Source: Paenilisteria rustica (GTDB lineage: Bacteria; Bacillota; Bacilli; Lactobacillales; Listeriaceae). From it: 55,519 nucleotides of DNA. Every line of letters begins with the position of its first letter. The stretch's first letter is position 1. A program made the translations under genes and the position numbers. Positions 44,148-51,301 of this stretch are shown here, in pieces. The notes under the pieces were generated by a model, which was not told the DNA's origin, searched no databases, and worked only from the letters and a program-made list of their open reading frames with translations. The DNA is taken from the NCBI RefSeq assembly GCF_013820765.1, contig NZ_JABJVM010000020.1:1-55519 (forward strand), written 5' to 3'.

Positions 44148-45335
44148 TTATTTTGCTAACAAATAATTATTATTACTATAGATTCGTTTGGCGACATATA
44201 AGAAAATCGCGGCTAAAATAAGGTTAGAAGCTAGTGTCCCCAAGAGATGCATCCATACAAACTGATCATAAATCATCTCTCGGAGTAAGAACGAAATATT
44301 AGCCAATGGGATGAAGAACATAGCTGTTGTCGTCTGGCTCAGGCTGATAAACATCGTTACAAAGGACGGAATTATCGCGAGCATCATGATTGGACTTTGA
44401 TAACTATTTGCCTCTTTCATCGATTTCGCAAAAATGGCTGCGATCGTTTGAATGCTGACAATGAGAGCTGCGAATGAGGCCACAGCAAGCATACCGACCG
44501 CGAATAGGGCAAGTGGGCTCGACATCGCATCCAATGCTTTACGCAAATGGGTCGTCGCGAAGAAAATAATGAGCAATGTTGCGGCTAAGGAAACGAGCGC
44601 CGTGAACAAGCTGACAGTAATGGCAACAGACCATTTTCCAAATAATAATGTCCCGCGTTTGACAGGCGTTACGAGCAAGGCATCGATAATTTTCTTATCT
44701 TTCTCTCCCGCGAAAAGTTCGGAAACTACTGGATAGGCGCCAATCGTCACGCCAAGGCAGAGCAACATGGGCAACAGAATTGTTAACATCATACGTGAGG
44801 CATCCGTATCCGCTGAACCACTAGATAATGGTTTTATCTGAACCTGCATCGAGTCAAGCGTTTGAACAGGGATATTGGCTTTCACAAGTCGCTCAGACAC
44901 AACGGCTTTATCGATAGCGCCAAGTTGTGCACTCAGTGTCCCAACCGCTGCCGCCGCATTTTTATCCGAGGAATCGCTGTAAATAACAATCGAAGCCGAG
45001 TCACCGTTTTTCATTTTAGAAAGCGCATCGGGGTCCACCAACATAGCGATGTCCGCGTCTCCAGCCGCTGCTGTTTTCTTCGGCTGCCCCACTTTGTTGA
45101 AAATCAAGTCTTTATCTTGCTGCTGCAACGCTTTCAACAGGGCAGGGTCCGCAGAGTTATTCACGGCGACGGTAACCTCCTCATTAGGACTAGTTAGCAT
45201 GCTTTCATAAAATAAAACCAGACCAACAAACAGGAGCATCGGGATGAAAACGACAAGTAAAAAAGTCCGTTTATCCCGCATAATTTCAAGCATTTCTTTC
45301 TTATACACGTGTGAAAATAGGCCTGACTTAGGCAT
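44148..45335 (-). CDS. natB: ABC-2 type exporter permease (NatB-like)
   Basis: A 395-aa membrane protein. One N-terminal membrane segment (TFLLVVFIPMLLFVGLVLF), a large extracytoplasmic loop of about 150 residues, then about five C-terminal segments (MMLTILLPMLLCLGVTIGAYPVV onward) including the ABC-2 signature region ELFAGEKDKKIIDALLVTPV. Matches NatB of the Bacillus Na+ extrusion system in layout. The ATG at 45335 overlaps the natA 3' end by 8 nt and has GGGGGGA just upstream. Sodium or small hydrophobic toxic compounds are the likely export substrates. Confidence 0.83.
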   Translation of the reverse strand: MPKSGLFSHVYKKEMLEIMRDKRTFLLVVFIPMLLFVGLVLFYESMLTSPNEEVTVAVNNSADPALLKALQQQDKDLIFNKVGQPKKTAAAGDADIAMLVDPDALSKMKNGDSASIVIYSDSSDKNAAAAVGTLSAQLGAIDKAVVSERLVKANIPVQTLDSMQVQIKPLSSGSADTDASRMMLTILLPMLLCLGVTIGAYPVVSELFAGEKDKKIIDALLVTPVKRGTLLFGKWSVAITVSLFTALVSLAATLLIIFFATTHLRKALDAMSSPLALFAVGMLAVASFAALIVSIQTIAAIFAKSMKEANSYQSPIMMLAIIPSFVTMFISLSQTTTAMFFIPLANISFLLREMIYDQFVWMHLLGTLASNLILAAIFLYVAKRIYSNNNYLLAK

Positions 45336-46074
45336 ACATATCCCCCCGCACAATGTTCGACATAAAGATGTAATTCAAATCTCTCGTACCTTCTTTAGCA
45401 TATAAATCTTCCGCTGTCCCAGTATATAAAAGCTGTCCTTGATGCATCAAAATAATATCATCAGAAAGGCTTTCCACTTCATCCATGATATGACTGGAAA
45501 AAATAATCGTCTTGCCTTCCTGTTGCAATTGTCGCGTAAAATCACGAAAAACATTGGCACTCGTGATATCAAGGCCAGTTGTCGGTTCATCAAACAGAAT
45601 CACCTCAGGGTCATGAATCACAGCTCTGGCAATAGCCACTTTCTGACGCATACCGCGAGAAAAACCACCCACCGTACGATCCAGTTCTTTCCGCATACCA
45701 AAGCGTTTTGACAAATCATCGATGCGGTTTTTCAACGTATGTTTTGGCAAACCATATAATCCGCCGAAATATAACAAGTTTTCACGTGCCGTAAGCCGGT
45801 CATAAAGCCCCGTTTCTCCACCGAAAAGCACACCAATATGATTTTTCACCTCCTCAGGCTGTTTGCGCGTATCATAACCCGCAACCGTAATATCACCCTC
45901 ATCCTGCGTGATAAGTGTTGCAATACTCCGCAAAATCGTCGTTTTACCAGCTCCATTTTCGCCGACGAGCCCAACGATACGCCCTTTATCTACATGAAAC
46001 GAGACGTGATCTACTGCGGTTGTTGATTTTTTGCGATCTTGAAATTTTTTCGTTACGTTCACAACATCAATCAT
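45328..46074 (-). CDS. natA: ABC exporter ATP-binding protein (NatA-like)
   Basis: A 248-aa ATPase: Walker A GENGAGKT (about 38-45), Q-loop GVLFGGETGLYD, signature FSRGMRQKV (a variant of LSGGQ, common in ABC-2 exporters), Walker [13 protein letters not shown] and H-loop SSHIMDE. It pairs with the NatB-like permease by overlapping reading frames. Diverges from a LytTR response regulator gene, the same arrangement in which NatRK controls natAB in Bacillus. GAAGGAGGAAG lies before the ATG. Confidence 0.87.
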   Translation of the reverse strand: MIDVVNVTKKFQDRKKSTTAVDHVSFHVDKGRIVGLVGENGAGKTTILRSIATLITQDEGDITVAGYDTRKQPEEVKNHIGVLFGGETGLYDRLTARENLLYFGGLYGLPKHTLKNRIDDLSKRFGMRKELDRTVGGFSRGMRQKVAIARAVIHDPEVILFDEPTTGLDITSANVFRDFTRQLQQEGKTIIFSSHIMDEVESLSDDIILMHQGQLLYTGTAEDLYAKEGTRDLNYIFMSNIVRGDMYA

Positions 46075-46121
46075 GTTTCTTCCTCCTTCGTTCTACTTGA
46101 ATAACTAAATCATACCGCAAA

Positions 46122-46176
46122 TTCACGATAATACGAGGCTTTCGTCGTGAAGGGAGCTAAATTCGTCGCGAAAGGG
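46122..46176. promoter_or_regulatory. Candidate LytTR binding sites between natA and natR
   Basis: TTCGTCGTGAAGGG (46141-46154) and TTCGTCGCGAAAGGG (46162-46176) are direct repeats with a 21-bp period, about two DNA turns. A partial inverted copy (TTCACGATAATACGAGG) starts at 46122. Paired direct repeats with this spacing are typical of LytTR-domain regulators, one of which is encoded next to them. Confidence 0.6.
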
Positions 46177-46227
46177 GTGTATTTCAGATAGAGTTTGTTT
46201 ATAATGAAAGCATAAGGGGTGGAAAAA

Positions 46228-46929
46228 ATGCTAACAGTCGGAATTGTTGATGATAACCAGCTCGATTTAGATAAACTAGAACTCATTGTGGCTCAAATAC
46301 CTACCATAGAACTTCTATTAAAAGCTAATTCAGCCGAGGAAGTGTATACTTTTATCCAAGAGAAGCCCGTCGATTTGCTCATTACAGATATCGAAATGCC
46401 TGGTATGTCAGGATATCAGCTAGCCGACTTCATTCACCTGAACAACATGCACACCACCGTTATTTTCGTCACCGCAAAAAGTGGTTATGCAGTTCATGCC
46501 TTTGAGCTGAATGTTCACGACTATATTCTCAAGCCTTACAACCAAGAACGTTTAGTCCAAAGCATCGAGCGTTTCACTACAAAAAAAGCGGCTGGAAAAA
46601 TTACTGGGCGTCTCTTTATTCGCTCAGGAGGCGACCTCGTCGTGATTCCTAAAGCTGAAATTATTTTTCTCGAGCGCACTGGGCGGACAACGACCATACA
46701 TACAAGCAACGAAACATTCGAGACTTACCAATCACTAGGCGAACTAGAAGGAGATATACGAGAAAGCATGTTCATCCGCTCGCACCGCTCGTTCATTATT
46801 AACTTGCAATACGTCAAACGATTCGCCGCCTACTCAAAAAAATCATTCGTTGTCATTTTTGAAGGAACATCCGAAAAAGCACTTGTAACTAAAGAAAAAC
46901 TCAAATACCTACAAGAAAACTATTTTTAA
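46228..46929 (+). CDS. natR: LytTR family response regulator (NatR-like)
   Basis: A 233-aa protein. The receiver domain (1-120) has the acidic pair GIVDDNQ, phospho-acceptor LLITDIEMPGMSG, FVTAKSG and KPYN. The LytTR DNA-binding domain (about 135-233) has IIFLERTGRTTTIHT and FIRSHRSFIINLQYVKRF. Length matches Bacillus NatR. It would activate the divergent natAB exporter. The ATG at 46228 follows AAGGGG by 8 nt; an in-frame GTG at 46219 overlaps that site. The sensor gene follows after 14 bp. Confidence 0.86.
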   Translation: MLTVGIVDDNQLDLDKLELIVAQIPTIELLLKANSAEEVYTFIQEKPVDLLITDIEMPGMSGYQLADFIHLNNMHTTVIFVTAKSGYAVHAFELNVHDYILKPYNQERLVQSIERFTTKKAAGKITGRLFIRSGGDLVVIPKAEIIFLERTGRTTTIHTSNETFETYQSLGELEGDIRESMFIRSHRSFIINLQYVKRFAAYSKKSFVVIFEGTSEKALVTKEKLKYLQENYF

Positions 46930-46943
46930 AAGGAGTTTAGCCA

Positions 46944-47747
46944 ATGCGACTTATTTTAGCCCTTCTTATCACCTTATACGCCATCATAAGTTGTTTTGTG
47001 CTATCTAGCTTTAGTATGCAAGCTATTTCGATTTTTCTATGCCTGATTGCATTATTCTTCCTGGTGAAGATTCGTTTTTTCACACAGTATTGGGCTTTAC
47101 TTGGCATCACATTAGTAGGACTTATTTGGATAGCGATAGTCGGCAATCCATTGGCAGGCTGGGCACTAGTTTTTTTACTCCTCCTAGCAAGTCACTATCT
47201 AAATTGCGCCGAGCTAAAGAAACAACAACTACGGAACAAAAACGTCCATTTAGAGAATTTTGTGGCACTACTCCAAGCCGAGCGTCATAAGAATTACACG
47301 AGCCACACCTTATTTCAGCTGACAAAAAACGAACGACCAGACGTTGCGGCCTGGCTTGCGATGACCGAAGAACAATTACATCTGGAAAACCTTGATTTTC
47401 AACTAGATTTACAAGTTCCCATATCCGATCTACCCATCGAAAAAGACGAACTAATCCCGTTCCTATCCGCGATTTTAACCAATGCCAAGGAAGCCGCGAC
47501 ACAAACCGGAAATGGGTGGATAACGTGGCGGTTGCAACAACAAAGTGGCCTATTTTTGCTTGAGGTAGCTAATGCGACCCAAATGCCTAGTCAAGCTACC
47601 ATGGATTATCTATTTACAAAATCCAAACCTATGAGCGGCCTCGCATTTATCCAAAAGCAGGTAGCGAACGCGTATGGTACCAGCGATTACCGCTTTGAGC
47701 AAGGGAGTTTCAAATTAATGCTCAAACTCCCAGCAATAAAGAAATGA
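46944..47747 (+). CDS. natK: Sensor histidine kinase, GHKL type, short (NatK-like)
   Basis: A 267-aa membrane protein with about four N-terminal hydrophobic segments (1-90). A linker contains LLQAERHKNY, where the histidine is the likely phospho-acceptor. The C-terminal ATP-binding region has N-box LTNAKEAA and a weak G-box SGLAFIQKQVANAYG. The ATPase motifs are degenerate and the protein is shorter than most LytTR-partner kinases, so activity may be reduced or atypical. Gene order natR-natK diverging from natAB supports the assignment. AAAGGAG lies about 9 nt before the ATG. deoR follows only 9 bp downstream. Confidence 0.75.
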   Translation: MRLILALLITLYAIISCFVLSSFSMQAISIFLCLIALFFLVKIRFFTQYWALLGITLVGLIWIAIVGNPLAGWALVFLLLLASHYLNCAELKKQQLRNKNVHLENFVALLQAERHKNYTSHTLFQLTKNERPDVAAWLAMTEEQLHLENLDFQLDLQVPISDLPIEKDELIPFLSAILTNAKEAATQTGNGWITWRLQQQSGLFLLEVANATQMPSQATMDYLFTKSKPMSGLAFIQKQVANAYGTSDYRFEQGSFKLMLKLPAIKK

Positions 47748-47756
47748 GGAAACCCA

Positions 47757-48692
47757 ATGGATAAACAAAAACAGCAGCTAAGCATTGAAGTAGCGCGACT
47801 TTACTATCAATCCGACTACAGCCAGCAAGAAATCGCCAGCCAACTCGGGATTTCGCGCCCAACCGTATCTCGACTTTTGCAATTTGCCAAAGAAAATGGT
47901 TACGTTGAGATCAAAGTCACCGATCCATTCGCTGATTTGGACGCGCTGGGAGCTGCACTCAAAGAAAAATATAACTTGAAAGAGGCACATGTCGTTTTTT
48001 CCCCAACTACCGAATATACAACGATTACCGATTTTCTCAGCAAAAAGGGCGCTGAATACCTAGAAGAAACCGTCAAAAATGGCGATATCCTAGGTGTGAG
48101 CTGGGGAACAACAATGTACGAAGTCGCGAAAAAAATCCGACCACAAGACGTGCGCGGCGTTGAAGTCATTCAATTAAAAGGCGGGATCAGCCATTCCAAC
48201 GTCAATACTTACGCGTCCGAAACAATTTCACTATTCGCCGAAAATTTCCAAACGATGCCGCGTCACTTACCGCTTCCCGTCATTTTCGACAACGCGACTG
48301 TCAAAGAAATGGTGGAACAAGACCGGCATATTCACCATATTATAGAGATGGGAAAACAAGCGAATATCGCCGTTTTTACAGTAGGAACCGTCCGCGATGA
48401 AGCACTACTTTTCCGACTTGGTTATTTCAATGAATCCGAGAAAAAGCTATTAAAAACGATTGGCGTTGGAGATATATGTTCCCGTTTCTACGATAAAGAC
48501 GGTCAGATTTGTAGCGTCGAAATTGATGCTCGTACAATCGGCATTGAACTTGAATCACTCAAGCAAAAAGAGCGCTCGATTCTGATTGCCGGTGGAGCTA
48601 GGAAAGTTGCCGCGATTCATGGTGCGCTTCAAGGCGAATATGCTAACATCCTCATCACCGACCAGTTTACTGCGAAAGAATTAGTTCGATAG
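47757..48692 (+). CDS. deoR: DeoR, SorC-family deoxyribonucleoside regulator
   Basis: A 311-aa protein. The N-terminal helix-turn-helix is LYYQSDYSQQEIASQLGISRPTVSRLL (about 15-41) and the SorC-type sugar-phosphate-binding domain has VGDILGVSWGTTMYEV-like and GGARKVAAIHGAL segments. It matches Bacillus DeoR, which represses dra(deoC)-nupC-pdp and is released by deoxyribose-5-phosphate. Those target genes lie downstream here. The ATG follows GAGGA by about 7 nt, only 9 bp after natK, so it may be partly transcribed from the natRK promoter. Confidence 0.88.
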   Translation: MDKQKQQLSIEVARLYYQSDYSQQEIASQLGISRPTVSRLLQFAKENGYVEIKVTDPFADLDALGAALKEKYNLKEAHVVFSPTTEYTTITDFLSKKGAEYLEETVKNGDILGVSWGTTMYEVAKKIRPQDVRGVEVIQLKGGISHSNVNTYASETISLFAENFQTMPRHLPLPVIFDNATVKEMVEQDRHIHHIIEMGKQANIAVFTVGTVRDEALLFRLGYFNESEKKLLKTIGVGDICSRFYDKDGQICSVEIDARTIGIELESLKQKERSILIAGGARKVAAIHGALQGEYANILITDQFTAKELVR

Positions 48693-48746
48693 TAGCCTTT
48701 TAGCTGGATAGGTGACTGAACTCTGTTGTTCTGCTTCTAATTATGG

Positions 48747-48752
48747 TACTAT
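48747..48752 (+). promoter_or_regulatory. Promoter of the type I antitoxin RNA
   Basis: An extended -10 box TGGTACTAT (TACTAT at 48747-48752) with a weak TTGTTC at 48726-48731. The predicted start is near 48759. Confidence 0.5.
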
Positions 48753-48758
48753 GTAATA

Positions 48759-48877
48759 GAAAGAAGGCTATGCGTCAACATAGCCTCACTTGCAAACTTA
48801 ACACACCGTTTAAGATGGTGCCAGCCTTCATAGTTTTTCAAAACCACTCAGCTGTTTGGAGCTTATGAGTGGTTTTT
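48759..48877 (+). ncRNA. Candidate type I antitoxin RNA
   Basis: About 119 nt. A 5' hairpin (GGCTATG / CATAGCC, 48766-48785) and a 3' terminator stem (AAAACCACTCA / TGAGTGGTTTT, 48840-48876) bound it. Its 3' end is antisense to the end of the minus-strand toxin message. In addition AAAGAAGGCT at its 5' end (48760-48769) is exactly complementary to the toxin mRNA leader (the same ten bases recur on the plus strand at 49022-49031). Layout resembles the RatA/TxpA and related Bacillus pairs. No plausible protein is encoded. Confidence 0.65.
48840..48877. terminator. Shared bidirectional terminator of toxin and antitoxin
   Basis: An 11-bp perfect stem with A-run before and T-run after, so it ends both the plus-strand RNA and the minus-strand toxin transcript. 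It overlaps the toxin stop codon. Confidence 0.8.
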
Positions 48878-48965
48878 ATTCGTTCTTGTCATTTTTACTG
48901 TTCATAATCATAACGACTAGACACGCAAAAGCGATCATAATCGTTAACGACTCAAAGACAGTCAT
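48876..48965 (-). CDS. Putative holin-like type I toxin (29 aa)
   Basis: A 29-aa peptide: MTVFESLTIMIAFACLVVMI then MNSKNDKNE. One hydrophobic helix precedes a short charged tail, and the start MTxxExLxxMIAF is the hallmark of the 'putative holin-like toxin' family (TxpA/BsrG/YonT group relatives). Such peptides insert into the membrane when not repressed. AAAGGA lies 7 nt before the ATG. Its own promoter lies 100 bp upstream on the minus strand, and an opposing RNA overlaps its 3' end. It is too short for routine gene finding. The plus-strand frame over the same bases is not considered real. Confidence 0.8.
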   Translation of the reverse strand: MTVFESLTIMIAFACLVVMIMNSKNDKNE

Positions 48966-49064
48966 AATTTATCCTTTCTTAGGAGAAACCACAAATAACA
49001 TCGGCATCACCCACTTTCGTAAAAGAAGGCTGCCAAACCACATCATAAACTCGTCTGCTTTTTC

Positions 49065-49095
49065 ATTATAGCATGCGTTAGTTACAGACTGTCAA
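49065..49095 (-). promoter_or_regulatory. Promoter of the holin-like toxin
   Basis: On the minus strand TTGACA (49095-49090), a 19-nt spacer and TATAAT (49070-49065) preceded by TGC (extended -10). The resulting leader is about 93 nt. Confidence 0.65.
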
Positions 49096-49105
49096 AAATC
49101 AGAAA

Positions 49106-49141
49106 TGAACATAATTTCATATATAACTTTACAAATGTTCA
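49106..49141 (+). promoter_or_regulatory. Candidate DeoR operator upstream of deoC
   Basis: Inverted arms TGAACAT (49106-49112) and ATGTTCA (49135-49141) flank an AT-rich core, just before a likely -10 (TGTATTAT, 49146-49153). Half-sites with TTGAACA-like sequence are known for Bacillus DeoR. Confidence 0.5.
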
Positions 49142-49190
49142 ACGATGTATTATGATGAAGACAAATAATAGAAAAGCGAGGAGATTAATC

Positions 49191-49865
49191 ATGACGAATA
49201 TCGCCAAAATGATCGACCACACAGCTTTAAAACCAGAAACAACGAAGGAAATGATTCTAAAACTAACGGCAGAAGCGAAACAATATAATTTTGCATCTGT
49301 ATGTGTAAACCCAACTTGGATTGAGCTAGCACATGAACAATTAGCCGGAACAGGCGTGGATGTATGTACGGTTATCGGTTTCCCGCTTGGTGCTAACACA
49401 AGCGTTACCAAGGCATTCGAAGCAGCAGACGCTATCCAAAAAGGCGCGACAGAAGTCGACATGGTCATCAATATTGGTGCCCTAAAAGACAAAAACGATG
49501 CATTAGTAGAGTCTGATATTAAAGCAGTTGTCGATGCAGCCAAAGGAAAAGCTTTAGTTAAAGTCATTATCGAAACGTGCCTATTAACTGACGAAGAAAA
49601 AGAGCGCGCATGCCGTTTAGCGGTAGCTGCAGGAACTGATTTCGTCAAAACATCGACAGGATTTTCAACAGGTGGCGCAACAGCCGAAGATATCGCGTTA
49701 ATGCGCAAAACAGTTGGACCAAATATCGGCGTGAAAGCATCAGGTGGAATCCGCACAAAAGAAGACGTGGATAAGATGATTGAAGCGGGCGCGACTCGTA
49801 TTGGAGCAAGCGCTGGCGTATCGATTGTTTCAGGAAATGATGCAAATCCAAAAGATAACTATTAA
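49191..49865 (+). CDS. deoC: Deoxyribose-phosphate aldolase
   Basis: A 224-aa class I aldolase splitting 2-deoxyribose-5-phosphate into glyceraldehyde-3-phosphate and acetaldehyde. Signatures: IDHTALKPE at the start, [26 protein letters not shown] (with the Schiff-base lysine region [14 protein letters not shown] following, lysine about 153) and VKASGGIRT (catalytic Lys about 182). The ATG at 49191 follows GAGGAG by 7 nt; an upstream in-frame start lacks a site and overlaps the -10. It is the first structural gene of the deo cluster. Confidence 0.95.
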   Translation: MTNIAKMIDHTALKPETTKEMILKLTAEAKQYNFASVCVNPTWIELAHEQLAGTGVDVCTVIGFPLGANTSVTKAFEAADAIQKGATEVDMVINIGALKDKNDALVESDIKAVVDAAKGKALVKVIIETCLLTDEEKERACRLAVAAGTDFVKTSTGFSTGGATAEDIALMRKTVGPNIGVKASGGIRTKEDVDKMIEAGATRIGASAGVSIVSGNDANPKDNY

Positions 49866-49931
49866 CAAAATCACCGAAATGTGGCATGATGGAGGAGAAG
49901 TAATTTTTCCTGTGAAAAGAGGCGAGCCACA

Positions 49932-50945
49932 TTGAGTGCGACGATTCGAGATATTGCAGAAAAAACGGGTGTTTCGATTACGACTATTTCCCAGATCCTA
50001 AACGGTAAAGGAAGTCGTTTTAGCGAAGCAACGCGTAATAAAGTGTTTCAAACCGCAAAAGATTTAGCCTATAAACCGAACTTTTTTGCGAAAAATATGG
50101 TGACGAATCGGACGAATACGATCGGCATGATTGTACCGGAGGTAACGGACCCATTTTTTTCGCAGATGGTGAAGGGCGCAGAGGACTATTTAAACGCGCA
50201 TGATTACATGATTTTACTGTGTAACTCTTCGCAGGACAGTACACGTGAGGACTTGTATGTCGAAGAGCTTTTACATCGGGCCGTGGATGGTTTGATAATC
50301 GCGAGTCCGAATATTTTAGCGTCAAACGTGTTCACACAGCTAGAAGCGCTACATAAACCGTACATTTTGCTCGATCGCAAACGACATCATCGCGAGGAAG
50401 GCAATATTTTTATCGATGATTATGAAGGCGGATACATGGCGACCGAACATCTTCTATCACTCGGACACACGAAAATTGGAATTATCACATCAGACGATTC
50501 TTTTTATTCTGTAGAAGAACGTTTGCAAGGCTATCAGGCATCCTTGAAGGAACACGAGATTTCAGGCTCACCCGATTGGATTATGGCAGGCGACCAAACG
50601 ATGGCGGGCGGCTATGTTGCATCGAAAAAGCTACTAGCATCGACGGATATTACAGCATTATTCGTAACAAACGATCAGATGGCGGCGGGGACTTACCGCG
50701 CAGCGCTTGAACTCGGCATCAGCATTCCAGACGACCTCTCGATCATCGGTTTCGACGACATCGAGCTCGCAGAATACATGGCACCAACTTTGACTACCAT
50801 TCGCCAACCCATCTACAACATTGGCAAAACCGCAGCCAAATATCTACTAAAAGCCATACAAAACCCAACCGAAAAAATGCCCAACAAAAAAATGCCACTA
50901 GACCTCATAATTCGCGAAAGTACGAAAAAGAGAGTGGCAGAATAA
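49932..50945 (+). CDS. LacI family transcriptional regulator (RbsR/PurR-like)
   Basis: A 337-aa regulator. The LacI-type helix-turn-helix and hinge are ATIRDIAEKTGVSITTISQI and LAYKPNFFAKNMVTNRT, followed by a periplasmic-binding-like sensor domain (NTIGMIVPEVTDPFFSQM, LFVTNDQMAAG, IIGFDDIELAEYM). The effector is probably ribose or a nucleoside-derived sugar. The start is TTG at 49932 with AAGAGGCGAG upstream. Two identical LacI-like operators before nupC suggest it controls nupC-deoB-pdp. A family B inverted-repeat element follows the gene. Confidence 0.88.
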   Translation: MSATIRDIAEKTGVSITTISQILNGKGSRFSEATRNKVFQTAKDLAYKPNFFAKNMVTNRTNTIGMIVPEVTDPFFSQMVKGAEDYLNAHDYMILLCNSSQDSTREDLYVEELLHRAVDGLIIASPNILASNVFTQLEALHKPYILLDRKRHHREEGNIFIDDYEGGYMATEHLLSLGHTKIGIITSDDSFYSVEERLQGYQASLKEHEISGSPDWIMAGDQTMAGGYVASKKLLASTDITALFVTNDQMAAGTYRAALELGISIPDDLSIIGFDDIELAEYMAPTLTTIRQPIYNIGKTAAKYLLKAIQNPTEKMPNKKMPLDLIIRESTKKRVAE

Positions 50946-51000
50946 AACACAAAATAAAAAGAGTCACAGAAAACCCGCCCAACAAGATATCCCGCCACAC

Positions 51001-51125
51001 CTCCGTGTGCTCACAAATGCTTAGATTCTAGGCAAAGTCGAGCACTGGAGCGGAGCATACTAAGGTATGTGAGCACCAGCGCGCAGACTTTAACGACGAA
51101 GATGAGTATTTGTGAGCACACGGAG
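51001..51125. repeat. 125-bp inverted-repeat element, family B copy 2
   Basis: Terminal arms CTCCGTGTGCTCACAAATGC and its complement at 51106-51125; apical core at 51053-51073. Same length as 24959-25083, but the outer arm sequence differs at six positions, five of them compensated on the other arm. Confidence 0.85.
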
Positions 51126-51172
51126 AGAGGATATTGTTTCACTTGGGGAGAAATTGATGATATACTACTAAA

Positions 51173-51187
51173 AGTAAACCGTTTTAC
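51173..51187. promoter_or_regulatory. LacI-type operator 1 upstream of nupC
   Basis: AGTAAACCGTTTTAC, a near-palindrome with a central CG as in LacI-family operators. An identical 15-mer occurs at 51238-51252, 65 bp away, a spacing suited to looping. Confidence 0.7.
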
Positions 51188-51202
51188 TTTTTCGGAAGCT
51201 AA

Positions 51203-51217
51203 ATGTAAACGCTTGCT
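51203..51217. promoter_or_regulatory. Candidate cre (CcpA) site
   Basis: ATGTAAACGCTTGCT resembles the catabolite-responsive element consensus WTGNAARCGNWWWCAW in its left half and centre; the right half is imperfect. Confidence 0.4.
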
Positions 51218-51237
51218 GAAAAGGTGTAACCATTATT

Positions 51238-51252
51238 AGTAAACCGTTTTAC
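51238..51252. promoter_or_regulatory. LacI-type operator 2 upstream of nupC
   Basis: Identical to operator 1, about 50 bp before the nupC start, where bound repressor would block promoter clearance. Confidence 0.7.
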
Positions 51253-51301
51253 CGAACATAGCAATGATTGTTTCATACTTTAAATTATTGGGGGATTCAT
51301 A

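Noticed and set aside
48856-49071. Plus-strand open frame of 71 codons between deoR and deoC
   Set aside because: It is antisense to the 29-aa holin-like toxin and crosses the shared terminator; the hydrophobic part is only the complement of the toxin gene.
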